The notes under the pieces: generated by a model
What the model was told of the DNA's origin: nothing
Databases searched by the model: none
Seen by the model: only the letters and a program-made list of their open reading frames with translations
Program-made: the position numbers and the translations under genes
Assembly (NCBI RefSeq): GCF_003285005.1
Contig: NZ_QMFA01000020.1
Coordinates: forward strand, 58,015 to 122,014
From: Paenibacillus sp. YN15
GTDB taxonomy: Bacteria > Bacillota > Bacilli > Paenibacillales > NBRC-103111
Length of the DNA: 64,000 nt
Direction: 5' to 3'
Part shown: positions 1 to 7,747 of the stretch, piece by piece
Layout of the letters: the number at the start of each line of letters is the position of its first letter
Position numbering within the stretch: position 1 is the first letter of the stretch

Positions 1-184
1 CGAATTGCTCAATCCATGGATGCTCATCCGGCGGAACCGCCTGGCTGGTCAGCTGGCCGCCAATCCAGTACGTTTCCTCTGTCAGGACCACCCGTTTTCC
101 CCGTTTCGCCGCGGCGAGCGCCGCCGCACAGCCTCCAAGTCCTCCGCCGATAACCGCGATGTCAGCATATATTTCCCTCATCAT
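1..184 (-). CDS. FAD-dependent oxidoreductase, N-terminal part (cut by window edge)
   Basis: Only the first 61 or so residues lie in the window. They contain a textbook FAD-binding start: hydrophobic strand, then the dinucleotide motif GGGLGG, then an acidic/basic strand end and the continuation IGGQLTSQ, typical of the FAD_oxidored (PF12831-like) flavoproteins. The start codon overlaps the stop of the upstream gene (ATGA at 181-184), so the two are translationally coupled. A second ATG lies one codon later. This is the last visible gene of sugar locus 1, and the second flavoprotein of that locus. The reaction is unknown; by family it would oxidise or reduce a small organic substrate in the cytoplasm. 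Confidence 0.8.
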   Translation of the reverse strand, partial: MMREIYADIAVIGGGLGGCAAALAAAKRGKRVVLTEETYWIGGQLTSQAVPPDEHPWIEQF

Positions 185-1536
185 GATGTATGTTCACGCT
201 CCAGTCGCACAGTCAGCCGCAGCGGAGCGCCGGTAAGCGCAATCCGCATAAACAGCAGCTTGCCCTCCACAATTTTAGTGTCCACAGCGCCGTCGCATGC
301 AGCGACCTTCCAGCCGCTCAACTCCTGCCAATACGTCAAGCCGAAGGGGATGGGCTTCCAATGCCCGATTTCGAACATCATTTCTATCGCCTGCCCCGAT
401 TCGGCATACTGCGTGACAAATACCGGCGGAGCCTCCTCCGCAAAGTTCTCCTGCATGTTCCATTTTCCTACGTAGCTGCGCAGCATTCTGGGTTTGCATT
501 CCCCCTTCACAAAGGCCATCTGGCATTCCTTGTCATAATAAAAGAAGGTATCGGGCCACGGTCCCAGCCCCACTCCGCCCAGCGTCATCGTATATTCGTT
601 GACCTCCGGCCGGATCAAAGGGTCTTCCGTCAGCATATAGGCGGGAGCCGTTTCCCGGTTTTGCCGTTTGTAGGTCCGAATCGCTTCAGGCAGCGTGGTC
701 ACCGTAATCGGGAAGGTGCGCAGGTACTCGAAAAAAAGCTCCTGCATTTGGTCGCAAGCTTCCACGTCGGCTGCCGGAAACACGGAAAAAGCTTCGGAGT
801 TTTCCATTTCATGCGCTTCCTGCTGCTGAACGAAATACACATGGTCGTTATGCTCCGTATTCCTTAAATAATCCTGGAACACCCTCTTCCAATATTCCAC
901 ATCGGTTCCCGAGCAAAGCCCGGCCCGCAGCACATCATTGGGATCGGTAGAATAAATGCAGGGATTGGCCGTATGGTAAGCCTGATGCAGATCACGGGCC
1001 GTCCATTCGCAGGCCACCATGCTTCCGCCTTCCGGGGCGGGGATTTTGTAGCGGTCCTTATCCACATACCAGAATCCCCATGGAATCCCTTCATTGGTAA
1101 TGCCGTCCCACCATACCTGCTCCCAGCAATATCCCCACACGCCTTCAAAGCCGCATTCCTCCAGGAGACGGATCGCCTCCCCCTCCTTGATGCCCAGGCC
1201 GGCAACCTTTGTCTTCACCCATGGAAAAGCTTCGGTGATCGCCGCCCATTCTTCCTTCAGCAATTGCTTGAACCGAAGCGGCGATTCCCCTGCATCCCTT
1301 GCGAAGGTCGGACAACGCAAAATAACATCGTCCCCAAACTCCTCATGCCATTGCACAATTCTCTCCCGGAGCAGCGGAATCGAACCCCGGTTCACCATCC
1401 AGGTTACCGGCACTCCATATTTATGGGCGGTTGCCGCCGTATGGTCCACGCCTTCATCCGGCGCTCCTTGTCCCCAATCATTTTTGACATAACCCGCCAT
1501 GCTGACATAGGTATAAATTAATCTCTCGGGTTTCAT
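181..1536 (-). CDS. Deacetylase/glycosidase-like barrel protein of unknown function
   Basis: A 451-residue soluble protein without signal peptide. The N-terminal 270 residues read like the NodB/GH38-GH57 type beta/alpha barrel: an initial strand ([10 protein letters not shown]), an acidic segment, a [13 protein letters not shown] segment resembling the ageing-host loop of polysaccharide deacetylases, and later a histidine-containing stretch. The C-terminal 150 residues are strand-rich. I cannot point to a complete deacetylase metal triad, so the catalytic role is open. It follows the solute-binding protein gene by 73 bases and overlaps the next FAD oxidoreductase by four bases, so it probably acts in the cytoplasm on the imported sugar of locus 1. 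Confidence 0.55.
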   Translation of the reverse strand: MKPERLIYTYVSMAGYVKNDWGQGAPDEGVDHTAATAHKYGVPVTWMVNRGSIPLLRERIVQWHEEFGDDVILRCPTFARDAGESPLRFKQLLKEEWAAITEAFPWVKTKVAGLGIKEGEAIRLLEECGFEGVWGYCWEQVWWDGITNEGIPWGFWYVDKDRYKIPAPEGGSMVACEWTARDLHQAYHTANPCIYSTDPNDVLRAGLCSGTDVEYWKRVFQDYLRNTEHNDHVYFVQQQEAHEMENSEAFSVFPAADVEACDQMQELFFEYLRTFPITVTTLPEAIRTYKRQNRETAPAYMLTEDPLIRPEVNEYTMTLGGVGLGPWPDTFFYYDKECQMAFVKGECKPRMLRSYVGKWNMQENFAEEAPPVFVTQYAESGQAIEMMFEIGHWKPIPFGLTYWQELSGWKVAACDGAVDTKIVEGKLLFMRIALTGAPLRLTVRLEREHTS

Positions 1537-1563
1537 TATCCACCACTCCTTTATGCCAGGGCA

Positions 1564-1587
1564 GGATGACAGCTGCAGCCGTCATCC
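1564..1587. other. Intercistronic stem-loop
   Basis: A 7-bp perfect inverted repeat (GGATGAC / GTCATCC, 10-base loop) between the binding-protein gene and the downstream barrel-protein gene. There is no run of T after it on the minus strand, so it is more likely an mRNA-stabilising or processing hairpin than a full terminator. Confidence 0.35.
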
Positions 1588-1609
1588 TTGCCCGTCAATG
1601 GATTGTTGA

Positions 1610-3151
1610 TCAGTTTGGCTTCTTAAAGCTGCTGTACCACTTTTCAACCTCCTGCACGGCTGCTGTTGCTCCCGCCTGATTCATCTTCGTTTGCGCAGCA
1701 GGCAGATTGCTGATCGGCTCTGAACCGAAGATGAATTTTACCGTGTAATCATTGGTCATCGTATCCAACGACTGCGAGGTTTTGGCATATTGCGGCATGT
1801 AAGGGGCAACGCCCAGCCAGTCTTGAATTTTCGCTTTTTCCGGAATATTCTGCAGCAGCTGGAAGGCGGCAAACAGACGCTCATCCTTTCTGACGCGGGC
1901 CTGCCAGTAAATCGGATAGTTCACTTCGTCGATGCCGGTCAGGAATTGGTTGGCTCTGTTGCGCTCGTCGTTAAAGATCGGCAGAATCGGCTTGTAAGCG
2001 CCGCCCTCGTAGGTGTAATGCACACCTTCCACGCCGATTGTCATTTCACGGAACAGATTTTTCTCCAGCTTGGCGTTCAGGTATTGGACGGTTTCCTTGG
2101 GATGGGCCGAGGTTTTGGGTACAACGGTATAGTTCATGGATTTAATAATCCGTGTTCCCGCCTGACCGTCCGGTCCTGTCAGAATAGGAACGATGCTGTA
2201 TTGGGCATTGGGGAAATTCTTGCTCAGCGCATCGGCGATGCCGGGAATATCCGACCAGTACGCCGGAATGACGCCCGCTCTGCCGCTGGTAAATTTCTCC
2301 TTGATCGTCGCGTCCTTGTTCACGGCGAACTCTTTATCAAGCAAACCTTCGTCGAACAGGCCTTTCATATAATCAATATAAGAGCTGTATGAAGGGTCCA
2401 GCAGGCGCGGCACCAGCTTGCCGTCAACCTCGTTCCACGTATTGGACAGCCCGAACGCCCCTGCAACGCCGTCAATGAAAGGATTGTTTCCGGTAATGGA
2501 GAAAGGCACATTTTTATCCTTGTTGCCGCCCGGGTCCTGATCCTTGAACGCCTTCAGCATAGCTTTAAACTCATCCGCAGTGGACGGCAGCTTCATGCCC
2601 ACCTTATCGAGCCAGTCCTTACGGATCAGCAGTCCTGCGCCGACGGATTCAATGGCTTTGGTAGGAATGGCGTAAATTTTGCCGTTTACTTTCATCGCTC
2701 CGAAGGATTCCTCGGAGATGCTGGCTTTGATGTTGGGGCCATACTGTTCAATCAGATCCGTAAGATCGGTCAGCGCGCCTTTGCTGGCATAATCCGCATA
2801 AAGAGCGGAGAAAATCGGCGTTCCCGGCAAATTGATGAAATCGTAGGCTTCTCCCGAGGCCATGAGCAAGTTCAGCTTATCTTGGGGAGCATCGGCCGGA
2901 AGCGCTTCGTATTGGACTTTGTATCCGGTTTTTTCCTCCAACAGCTTCGCTACCGGATAGGTGTTATAGTCTTCCTGCAGATAAGCCAAAAGCGCTTTCA
3001 ATACAGGCTTGGCAGCATTCGTGGGCGCAGCCGCAGCACCCGAAGAAGAGTTCGGGGACGGTGAAGCGCTTTGCGTATTGTTTCCGCTGTTGCACGCCGT
3101 AAGCAGAAACACACCTGCCATGGCAACCGCCATCCATCTGTTTCCTTTCAT
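1610..3151 (-). CDS. Extracellular solute-binding lipoprotein (LplA type), locus 1
   Basis: Sugar-binding component of an ABC importer, tethered outside the membrane. After a positively charged signal sequence comes a lipobox (LLTAC) whose Cys would be lipidated, then a low-complexity Ser/Pro/Ala linker and a family 1 binding-protein body of normal length (about 510 residues) with the usual IPTKAIESVGAGLLIRKDWL-like segment near residue 170. The ATG at 3151 is chosen because GGAGG lies 8 bases upstream; an in-frame TTG five codons earlier overlaps that ribosome site. The gene is the third of the transporter set, after both permease genes. The ligand cannot be read from sequence. Confidence 0.9.
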   Translation of the reverse strand: MKGNRWMAVAMAGVFLLTACNSGNNTQSASPSPNSSSGAAAAPTNAAKPVLKALLAYLQEDYNTYPVAKLLEEKTGYKVQYEALPADAPQDKLNLLMASGEAYDFINLPGTPIFSALYADYASKGALTDLTDLIEQYGPNIKASISEESFGAMKVNGKIYAIPTKAIESVGAGLLIRKDWLDKVGMKLPSTADEFKAMLKAFKDQDPGGNKDKNVPFSITGNNPFIDGVAGAFGLSNTWNEVDGKLVPRLLDPSYSSYIDYMKGLFDEGLLDKEFAVNKDATIKEKFTSGRAGVIPAYWSDIPGIADALSKNFPNAQYSIVPILTGPDGQAGTRIIKSMNYTVVPKTSAHPKETVQYLNAKLEKNLFREMTIGVEGVHYTYEGGAYKPILPIFNDERNRANQFLTGIDEVNYPIYWQARVRKDERLFAAFQLLQNIPEKAKIQDWLGVAPYMPQYAKTSQSLDTMTNDYTVKFIFGSEPISNLPAAQTKMNQAGATAAVQEVEKWYSSFKKPN

Positions 3152-3189
3152 GTGTAACCCCTCCAATATGAGTATTTATTTATGATTTA

Positions 3190-3225
3190 TTTCCGCCGGC
3201 AAAAGCAGCGTTTTCCCGGCGGAAA
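3190..3225. other. Stem-loop between permease and binding-protein genes
   Basis: A 10-bp inverted repeat (TTTCCGCCGG / CCGGCGGAAA, 16-base loop) sits between the permease gene ending at 3261 and the binding-protein gene. Followed by an AT-rich stretch on the minus strand. Such hairpins often set different mRNA levels for permease and binding protein; partial termination is also possible. Confidence 0.45.
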
Positions 3226-3260
3226 GCAAATCCATTCGTTCGCTCTTTAGAGAGCGTTCA

Positions 3261-4130
3261 TCAGCCCTTTACAGAGCCGATCATGACGCCTTTGACAAAG
3301 TGACGCTGCAGCAAGGGATACAGCACAACGATGGGAAGCGTGGCCGCAATGACCGTTGCCGCCCTCAGCCCTTCCGCCGGAACATTCATCCGGTCCTCCG
3401 GACTGAGCATCAGGGAGGTGTCGTCCGCCATCAGCACAAGGTCCCGCAAATACAATTGCAGCGGTTTGAGGGCGGGTTTGTTAATATATAGCATGGCCTG
3501 AAAGAAGTCGTTCCAATAAGCAACCGCGTAAAATAATGCCATGGTCGCCAGCACAGGCCCGCTGACCGGAATAATGATCCTCCACAGAATCGTCATAATT
3601 CCCGCGCCGTCTATATAAGCAGACTCTTCAAGAGCTTCGGGAATGCTTTCGTAATAACTCTTGATAACCAGCAAGTTGAATACATTGAGCAAGGACGGCA
3701 GAATCAAGGCAAACAAATTGTTAAGCAGCCCGATATTTTTGATCAGCAAATAGTTGGGAATGATGCCGCCGTTAAACATCATGGTGAAGATAAACAATAC
3801 CATAAATACGGACAGTCCCGGCAGTGAGCGTTTGGACAAGGGATATGCCACGATGGCCGTAAGTATCAGCGATAATGCGGTGCCGACGGAAGTGACAAAC
3901 GCCGAATTCATAAACGCCTTCAGGAAGGTGGCATTCGTTACAACCACCTTCATGGTCTCCCATTGGAAATCAACCGGAAATACCCCCACGCGTCCGGATA
4001 CCACCGCCCAATCGGCGCTGAAGGAAATCGCGATAAGATGAAGAAAAGGAATCAGAGTAATCACCATCAAAAAAGCAAGCAGAATGAAGATGGAGCCTTC
4101 AAAAATATAGTCTGTCGTTTTCTTTTTCAT
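3261..4130 (-). CDS. ABC sugar permease, LplC/YtcP type, locus 1
   Basis: Inner-membrane subunit of the locus 1 importer. Six hydrophobic segments are visible, the first at about residues 15-35, and the cytoplasmic EAA-type loop appears as EALEESAYIDGAG, which contacts the ATPase. The C terminus HFVKGVMIGSVKG is the signature end of this subfamily. I chose the ATG at 4130; the TTG four codons upstream would sit directly against the GGGAGG ribosome site. It follows the partner permease with 18 bases between. No ATPase gene is present in the window, as is normal for these importers, which share a generic MsmX-like ATPase encoded elsewhere. Confidence 0.92.
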   Translation of the reverse strand: MKKKTTDYIFEGSIFILLAFLMVITLIPFLHLIAISFSADWAVVSGRVGVFPVDFQWETMKVVVTNATFLKAFMNSAFVTSVGTALSLILTAIVAYPLSKRSLPGLSVFMVLFIFTMMFNGGIIPNYLLIKNIGLLNNLFALILPSLLNVFNLLVIKSYYESIPEALEESAYIDGAGIMTILWRIIIPVSGPVLATMALFYAVAYWNDFFQAMLYINKPALKPLQLYLRDLVLMADDTSLMLSPEDRMNVPAEGLRAATVIAATLPIVVLYPLLQRHFVKGVMIGSVKG

Positions 4131-4148
4131 TGTCGTCTTCAATCCTCC

Positions 4149-5042
4149 CTACCAGATGCTGCGTTTCAGCCATTTTCTGCACGCGGCATTTCCGAACAGA
4201 ATAAGCAGGAATCCTACAAGCGAATTAAACAATCCAACGGCGGTGCTGAAGCTGTAGTCCATCTGGCCAAGTCCGATCCGGTACACATAAGTTCCAATGA
4301 CATCGCCGGTGGCATAGACTACCGGATTGTACAAGGTAAGAATTTGTTCCGTTCCCGCCTCCAGAATGTTGCCGATGCGGAGAATGAACATCAATACAAT
4401 CGTTGAGGCGATTCCCGGCAACGTGATGTGCAGCATCGTTTGCAGGCGTCCCGCTCCGTCAATCTTGGCCGCATCATATTGCTCCTGGTCGATCCCGGCT
4501 ATCGCGGCGATAAAGATAATGGCGTTCCAGCCGGATTCCTTCCAGCCTGCCGTAAACACGACCACGCTGCGGAAGAACTGATTGTCCGTCAGGAACGAGA
4601 CCGGCTGGCCGCCAAAGAATGAAATGATCTCGTTTACCAAACCGCCCATGGGAGAAAGAATGGTTACGAACAATCCCGCGATAATGACCCATGAGAGAAA
4701 GTGAGGCAAATAAATGACCGTTTGCACCACGCTTTTGAACCGCTTCAGACGGACCTCGTTGAGCAGCAAAGCCAGAATAATGGGAATCGGAAAGAGAATA
4801 ATAATTTTATAAATGCTTATCAGCAAGGTGTTGGTTAACACCTGGATAAATTCCTCTGAGGCCACAAGCCTTCGGAACTGGTCCAGCCCCACCCATTCGC
4901 TGCCCGAGATTCCTTGGAACACATTGTAATCCTGAAACGCGATCACGATGCCGTACATGGGCGAATACCGGAATATCGCCAAAAAAAGCAACCCTGGCAG
5001 CAAGAGCAAATAGTAGTCCCGATGTTGCCGTATTCTTCTCAT
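4149..5042 (-). CDS. ABC sugar permease, LplB type, locus 1
   Basis: First permease of the locus 1 importer. The body starts with the family hallmark of a basic stretch followed by YYLLLLPGLLFLAIF and YSPMYGIVIAFQDYN, then five further membrane segments, the EAA loop (EQYDAAKIDGAGR) and the conserved tail containing VGLFNSLVGFLLILFGN. The ATG at 5042 has an AGGGGGG ribosome site 8 bases upstream, so the longer in-frame extension is rejected. Upstream lies a strong terminator (5163-5193), so this gene probably heads its own transcript or depends on read-through. Confidence 0.92.
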   Translation of the reverse strand: MRRIRQHRDYYLLLLPGLLFLAIFRYSPMYGIVIAFQDYNVFQGISGSEWVGLDQFRRLVASEEFIQVLTNTLLISIYKIIILFPIPIILALLLNEVRLKRFKSVVQTVIYLPHFLSWVIIAGLFVTILSPMGGLVNEIISFFGGQPVSFLTDNQFFRSVVVFTAGWKESGWNAIIFIAAIAGIDQEQYDAAKIDGAGRLQTMLHITLPGIASTIVLMFILRIGNILEAGTEQILTLYNPVVYATGDVIGTYVYRIGLGQMDYSFSTAVGLFNSLVGFLLILFGNAACRKWLKRSIW

Positions 5043-5162
5043 TGCTTTAACCCCCCTGATCTTTGATTTAATTGTAGCAAGCGCGCCTTTACAGGGATAC
5101 GGCACAATCCTAAGCTTTCTCGTAGGATGCTACTGACTTCTTAATTATCTCCCAACAATTGC

Positions 5163-5193
5163 AAAAACCCCCTCCATGTAGAAGGAGGGGGTT
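5163..5193 (-). terminator. Rho-independent terminator after the DUF1861-like gene
   Basis: A perfect 10-bp stem (AACCCCCTCC / GGAGGGGGTT) with an 8-base loop, followed on the minus strand by TTTTT. It ends the transcript carrying the upstream enzyme genes and separates them from the transporter genes. Confidence 0.8.
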
Positions 5194-5207
5194 GATAATG
5201 CCGCCGT

Positions 5208-6164
5208 TTAACGGGAAACAATGGAGCCGTATCCGGCAAACGGATAGTCGATGACGACGCGACCGGCTTCCGTATCGCCGATTCCGCTGTACAAGTTTAC
5301 CTTGCCGTCGGGCCGGAGCTCGATGCCGGCGGTGAAGGCGCAGTCCACCAGCTCCGGCTTTTTGGCCGGTCCCGGAGGATAACACGGTCTGGTGCCAATA
5401 ATCTTCAAATCAGAGGCTTGCAGCGTATCGGGATTCAATACGAAGGACATGTTCATATAGGACTGAATCCAGACGCCTTCCGCATTTTGCTCCCTGTAGC
5501 AGATATGCCCGATGACTCCGATCAAGCCGCTGTCCAGATAATAGGCCTGATTGCAGCCGCCCCACTCATCCTTGCCGAACAAACCGGAGATGTAGGGGGC
5601 AGTCTCAATTGCTTCGGAGGTCAATTCGTCCAGGCTGCCGATTACGCGGAAACCGATGAGCGATTCGCTCCCGTACTTGCGCCGCACCTCCTCGCTGCGC
5701 GGTCTGGAGAACACGCCGATCCGGCCACCCTCCATTTGCACAAGGCGGATATCCTTCATATAATCCGGGCCGGTGGTGAAGTAGTACAGATCATTCAATT
5801 CCGTCCCTTTATAAAAATAACCGTAATACGTATCTATCGCGCCCTGCTTCATCCGCACATGGGTGCCGCCCAGAACCAGAGTGCCGTCAATGATGCTGAT
5901 ATACGGATCTTCCAATTGATAAATCATGGAATCAGGCACAAGCGTCCATTCGTCCTTGCCGCTTTGCTCGAACAGGCGCACCCAGGAGCGGGCCCATTCC
6001 TCCCGTTTTTCCACCCGGCCGTAAATATAGGTTTTGCCTTCCCACTTAAAAGGAATGGAGATATTGTATACATCAAAGCCTTCCACGCCATAAAAGGTAA
6101 GCTTGGCCTGCTCGTATATTTTTCGATTTTGTTCAAATGCCCGGCGTTTTTCCGGCAAACTCAT
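5208..6164 (-). CDS. DUF1861-like beta-propeller protein (GH43/GH130-like fold)
   Basis: A 318-residue cytoplasmic protein without signal peptide. Repeating WEGKTYIYGRVE, LEDPYISIIDGTLVLGGTHV and LYSGIGDTEAGRVVIDYPF segments look like propeller blades, and the overall length and order match my memory of DUF1861 proteins, which are distantly related to the GH43/GH130 five-bladed propellers that act on short oligosaccharides. The start overlaps the stop of the flavoprotein gene upstream (ATGA), so they are coupled. A role in cutting or phosphorolysing the imported sugar is inference. The DUF assignment is by recognition only. Confidence 0.6.
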   Translation of the reverse strand: MSLPEKRRAFEQNRKIYEQAKLTFYGVEGFDVYNISIPFKWEGKTYIYGRVEKREEWARSWVRLFEQSGKDEWTLVPDSMIYQLEDPYISIIDGTLVLGGTHVRMKQGAIDTYYGYFYKGTELNDLYYFTTGPDYMKDIRLVQMEGGRIGVFSRPRSEEVRRKYGSESLIGFRVIGSLDELTSEAIETAPYISGLFGKDEWGGCNQAYYLDSGLIGVIGHICYREQNAEGVWIQSYMNMSFVLNPDTLQASDLKIIGTRPCYPPGPAKKPELVDCAFTAGIELRPDGKVNLYSGIGDTEAGRVVIDYPFAGYGSIVSR

Positions 6165-7537
6165 AATTGTACCGCTCCTTTTTCCTCAAAAGTTTCTCCG
6201 AGCCACGCGCCCTGCTCCACCAGCGTTTGCTGCAGCAGCCGGATATCGACCTGGCGGGAGCCGCCCACACCCATTTTCCCGGCCAGAGCCGCCGCCGTTC
6301 CCGCCGCCTGCCCCATGGCAAAGCAATTGGGCATGACCCGCAAGGACCCTTGAACCACCCGGTCCGAGGAAGCCGCTCTGCCCGGGACCCACAGATTGCC
6401 GATTCCCTTCGGCAGCAAGCTGCGGTAAGGAACGCCATGGGATTTTCCGTCCGGCAAATGATGAATGTGGATTTTATCCTTGCTGGTAGCCATATGGATG
6501 TCGATAAAATAAGCATTGCGGGCAATGTCATCGGGGAAGCTGCGCATGTCCATGAAGTCTTCCGTCTGCAGCACATAATCGCCTTCAATTCTTCTCGTTT
6601 CCCGGATTCCAATCTGCTCGCCGGTCGCTACCACATGGGCGTTCTCGAAGCCAGGCACGTATTTGCGCAGAAATTCCACCTGAACCCCCACAAGCTTTCG
6701 TCCTTCAATGGCCCCCCGGGTCAAATCCTCCGCTTTTGTGCCGTCCACGCCAAAGATATGCCCGAAATTCAAGCCCACCAAATCATCCGCCAGCCAGGCA
6801 AAGCCGGATACTTCCTTGCGCCCTTCCGGCAAATCGCCGTTTTGCTGCGCTTTCACTACCGCCTGATGAACCTGGTGGTTGTCACCGCTTTCCTGCAAAT
6901 AACGGTCAAACCTTTTTTTGTCCGCACGGGCCAGCAAATAACACATCGTACCCGGCTGCAGCTCGCCGTTGTCTCCGCCCTTTATAAAGGGTGCTCCGGC
7001 TTTGGCCGCAATATCCCCGTCGCCCGTGGCATCCACCACATATCGGCATTTTACGACTGAGCAGCCCGATTTATTGGCAATGACCACCCCTTCAATCATG
7101 GCTTCGTCCTTGTCCTTGATCACTCCGATCACCATGGTATGGAACAGCACCTGCGCGCCGCTCTCCAGTACGGCATCATCATATACCCGCTTCAGCACCT
7201 CGGCGTCAATCGGCACCCAATCCAGTTGATGCTCATAATTCCCGCGGTATTCCGCAGGGCAGTTCTGCTTCATTCGCTCCAGCATTTCCAGCCCGATTCC
7301 GCGGACAACTGCTTTCTCCTGATCGGTATAGGGACAGAAGGCCGGAACCAGAGAAACGGTGGCCATTCCTCCAAGAAATCCCCGCTGCTCGAGAATCAGC
7401 GTTCTGCTTCCGTTTCGGGCCGCGGCAATGGCCGCCGCAATCCCTGCAGGTCCTCCGCCAATCACCAGCACCTCCGTTTCCGCCGATACCGGCAATTGCT
7501 GCTCCGGCCAACTTAATGCATCACCCATCTTTTTCAT
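6161..7537 (-). CDS. FAD-dependent oxidoreductase (FAD_oxidored family), locus 1
   Basis: A 458-residue flavoprotein. The FAD-binding Rossmann motif VLVIGGGPAGIAAAIAAARNG lies at residues 24-44, ending in the acidic strand TLILEQ, followed by GFLGGMAT. A second nucleotide-contact motif (RYVVDATGDGDIAAKAG) is near residue 165, and the C-terminal FAD motif (GIGNLWVPGRAASSDR ... GQAAGTAAALA) near 375-420. This is the PF12831 pattern. It is overlapped by the DUF1861-like gene downstream. In the genome of such soil bacteria these flavoproteins recur beside sugar importers; their substrate is not established. A second ATG at 7528 is an alternative start. Confidence 0.85.
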   Translation of the reverse strand: MKKMGDALSWPEQQLPVSAETEVLVIGGGPAGIAAAIAAARNGSRTLILEQRGFLGGMATVSLVPAFCPYTDQEKAVVRGIGLEMLERMKQNCPAEYRGNYEHQLDWVPIDAEVLKRVYDDAVLESGAQVLFHTMVIGVIKDKDEAMIEGVVIANKSGCSVVKCRYVVDATGDGDIAAKAGAPFIKGGDNGELQPGTMCYLLARADKKRFDRYLQESGDNHQVHQAVVKAQQNGDLPEGRKEVSGFAWLADDLVGLNFGHIFGVDGTKAEDLTRGAIEGRKLVGVQVEFLRKYVPGFENAHVVATGEQIGIRETRRIEGDYVLQTEDFMDMRSFPDDIARNAYFIDIHMATSKDKIHIHHLPDGKSHGVPYRSLLPKGIGNLWVPGRAASSDRVVQGSLRVMPNCFAMGQAAGTAAALAGKMGVGGSRQVDIRLLQQTLVEQGAWLGETFEEKGAVQL

Positions 7538-7692
7538 CCTTCCCCTCGAATCAAATATAGATGGAGTTACCTTGTACTCAGGTTTACCTTATAATAAGAA
7601 AAACCTTCTGTTTAGTTATCATTTTGCTTACATTGAACCGCACCCACTGCATATGCCGCGCTACAGCCCACTCTCCACAGTCCGGCATATGG

Positions 7693-7730
7693 CAAAAACA
7701 AAATCTCCGCCCTGCAAAAGCAAGGCGGAG
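7693..7730 (-). terminator. Terminator after the ADP-ribosylglycohydrolase-fold gene
   Basis: Ten-base arms CTCCGCCCTG and CAAGGCGGAG (stem with one mismatch) followed on the minus strand by a T-rich tail (ATTTTGTTTTTG). It means the flavoprotein gene at 7537 likely has its own promoter in the 150 bases between. Confidence 0.75.
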
Positions 7731-7747
7731 CAAGAGCTTTATTTTGT

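Noticed and set aside
190..867. Long plus-strand open frame across the barrel-protein gene
   Set aside because: It is the antisense shadow of a well-supported minus-strand gene, with no ribosome site and low-complexity His/Arg/Pro-rich translation.
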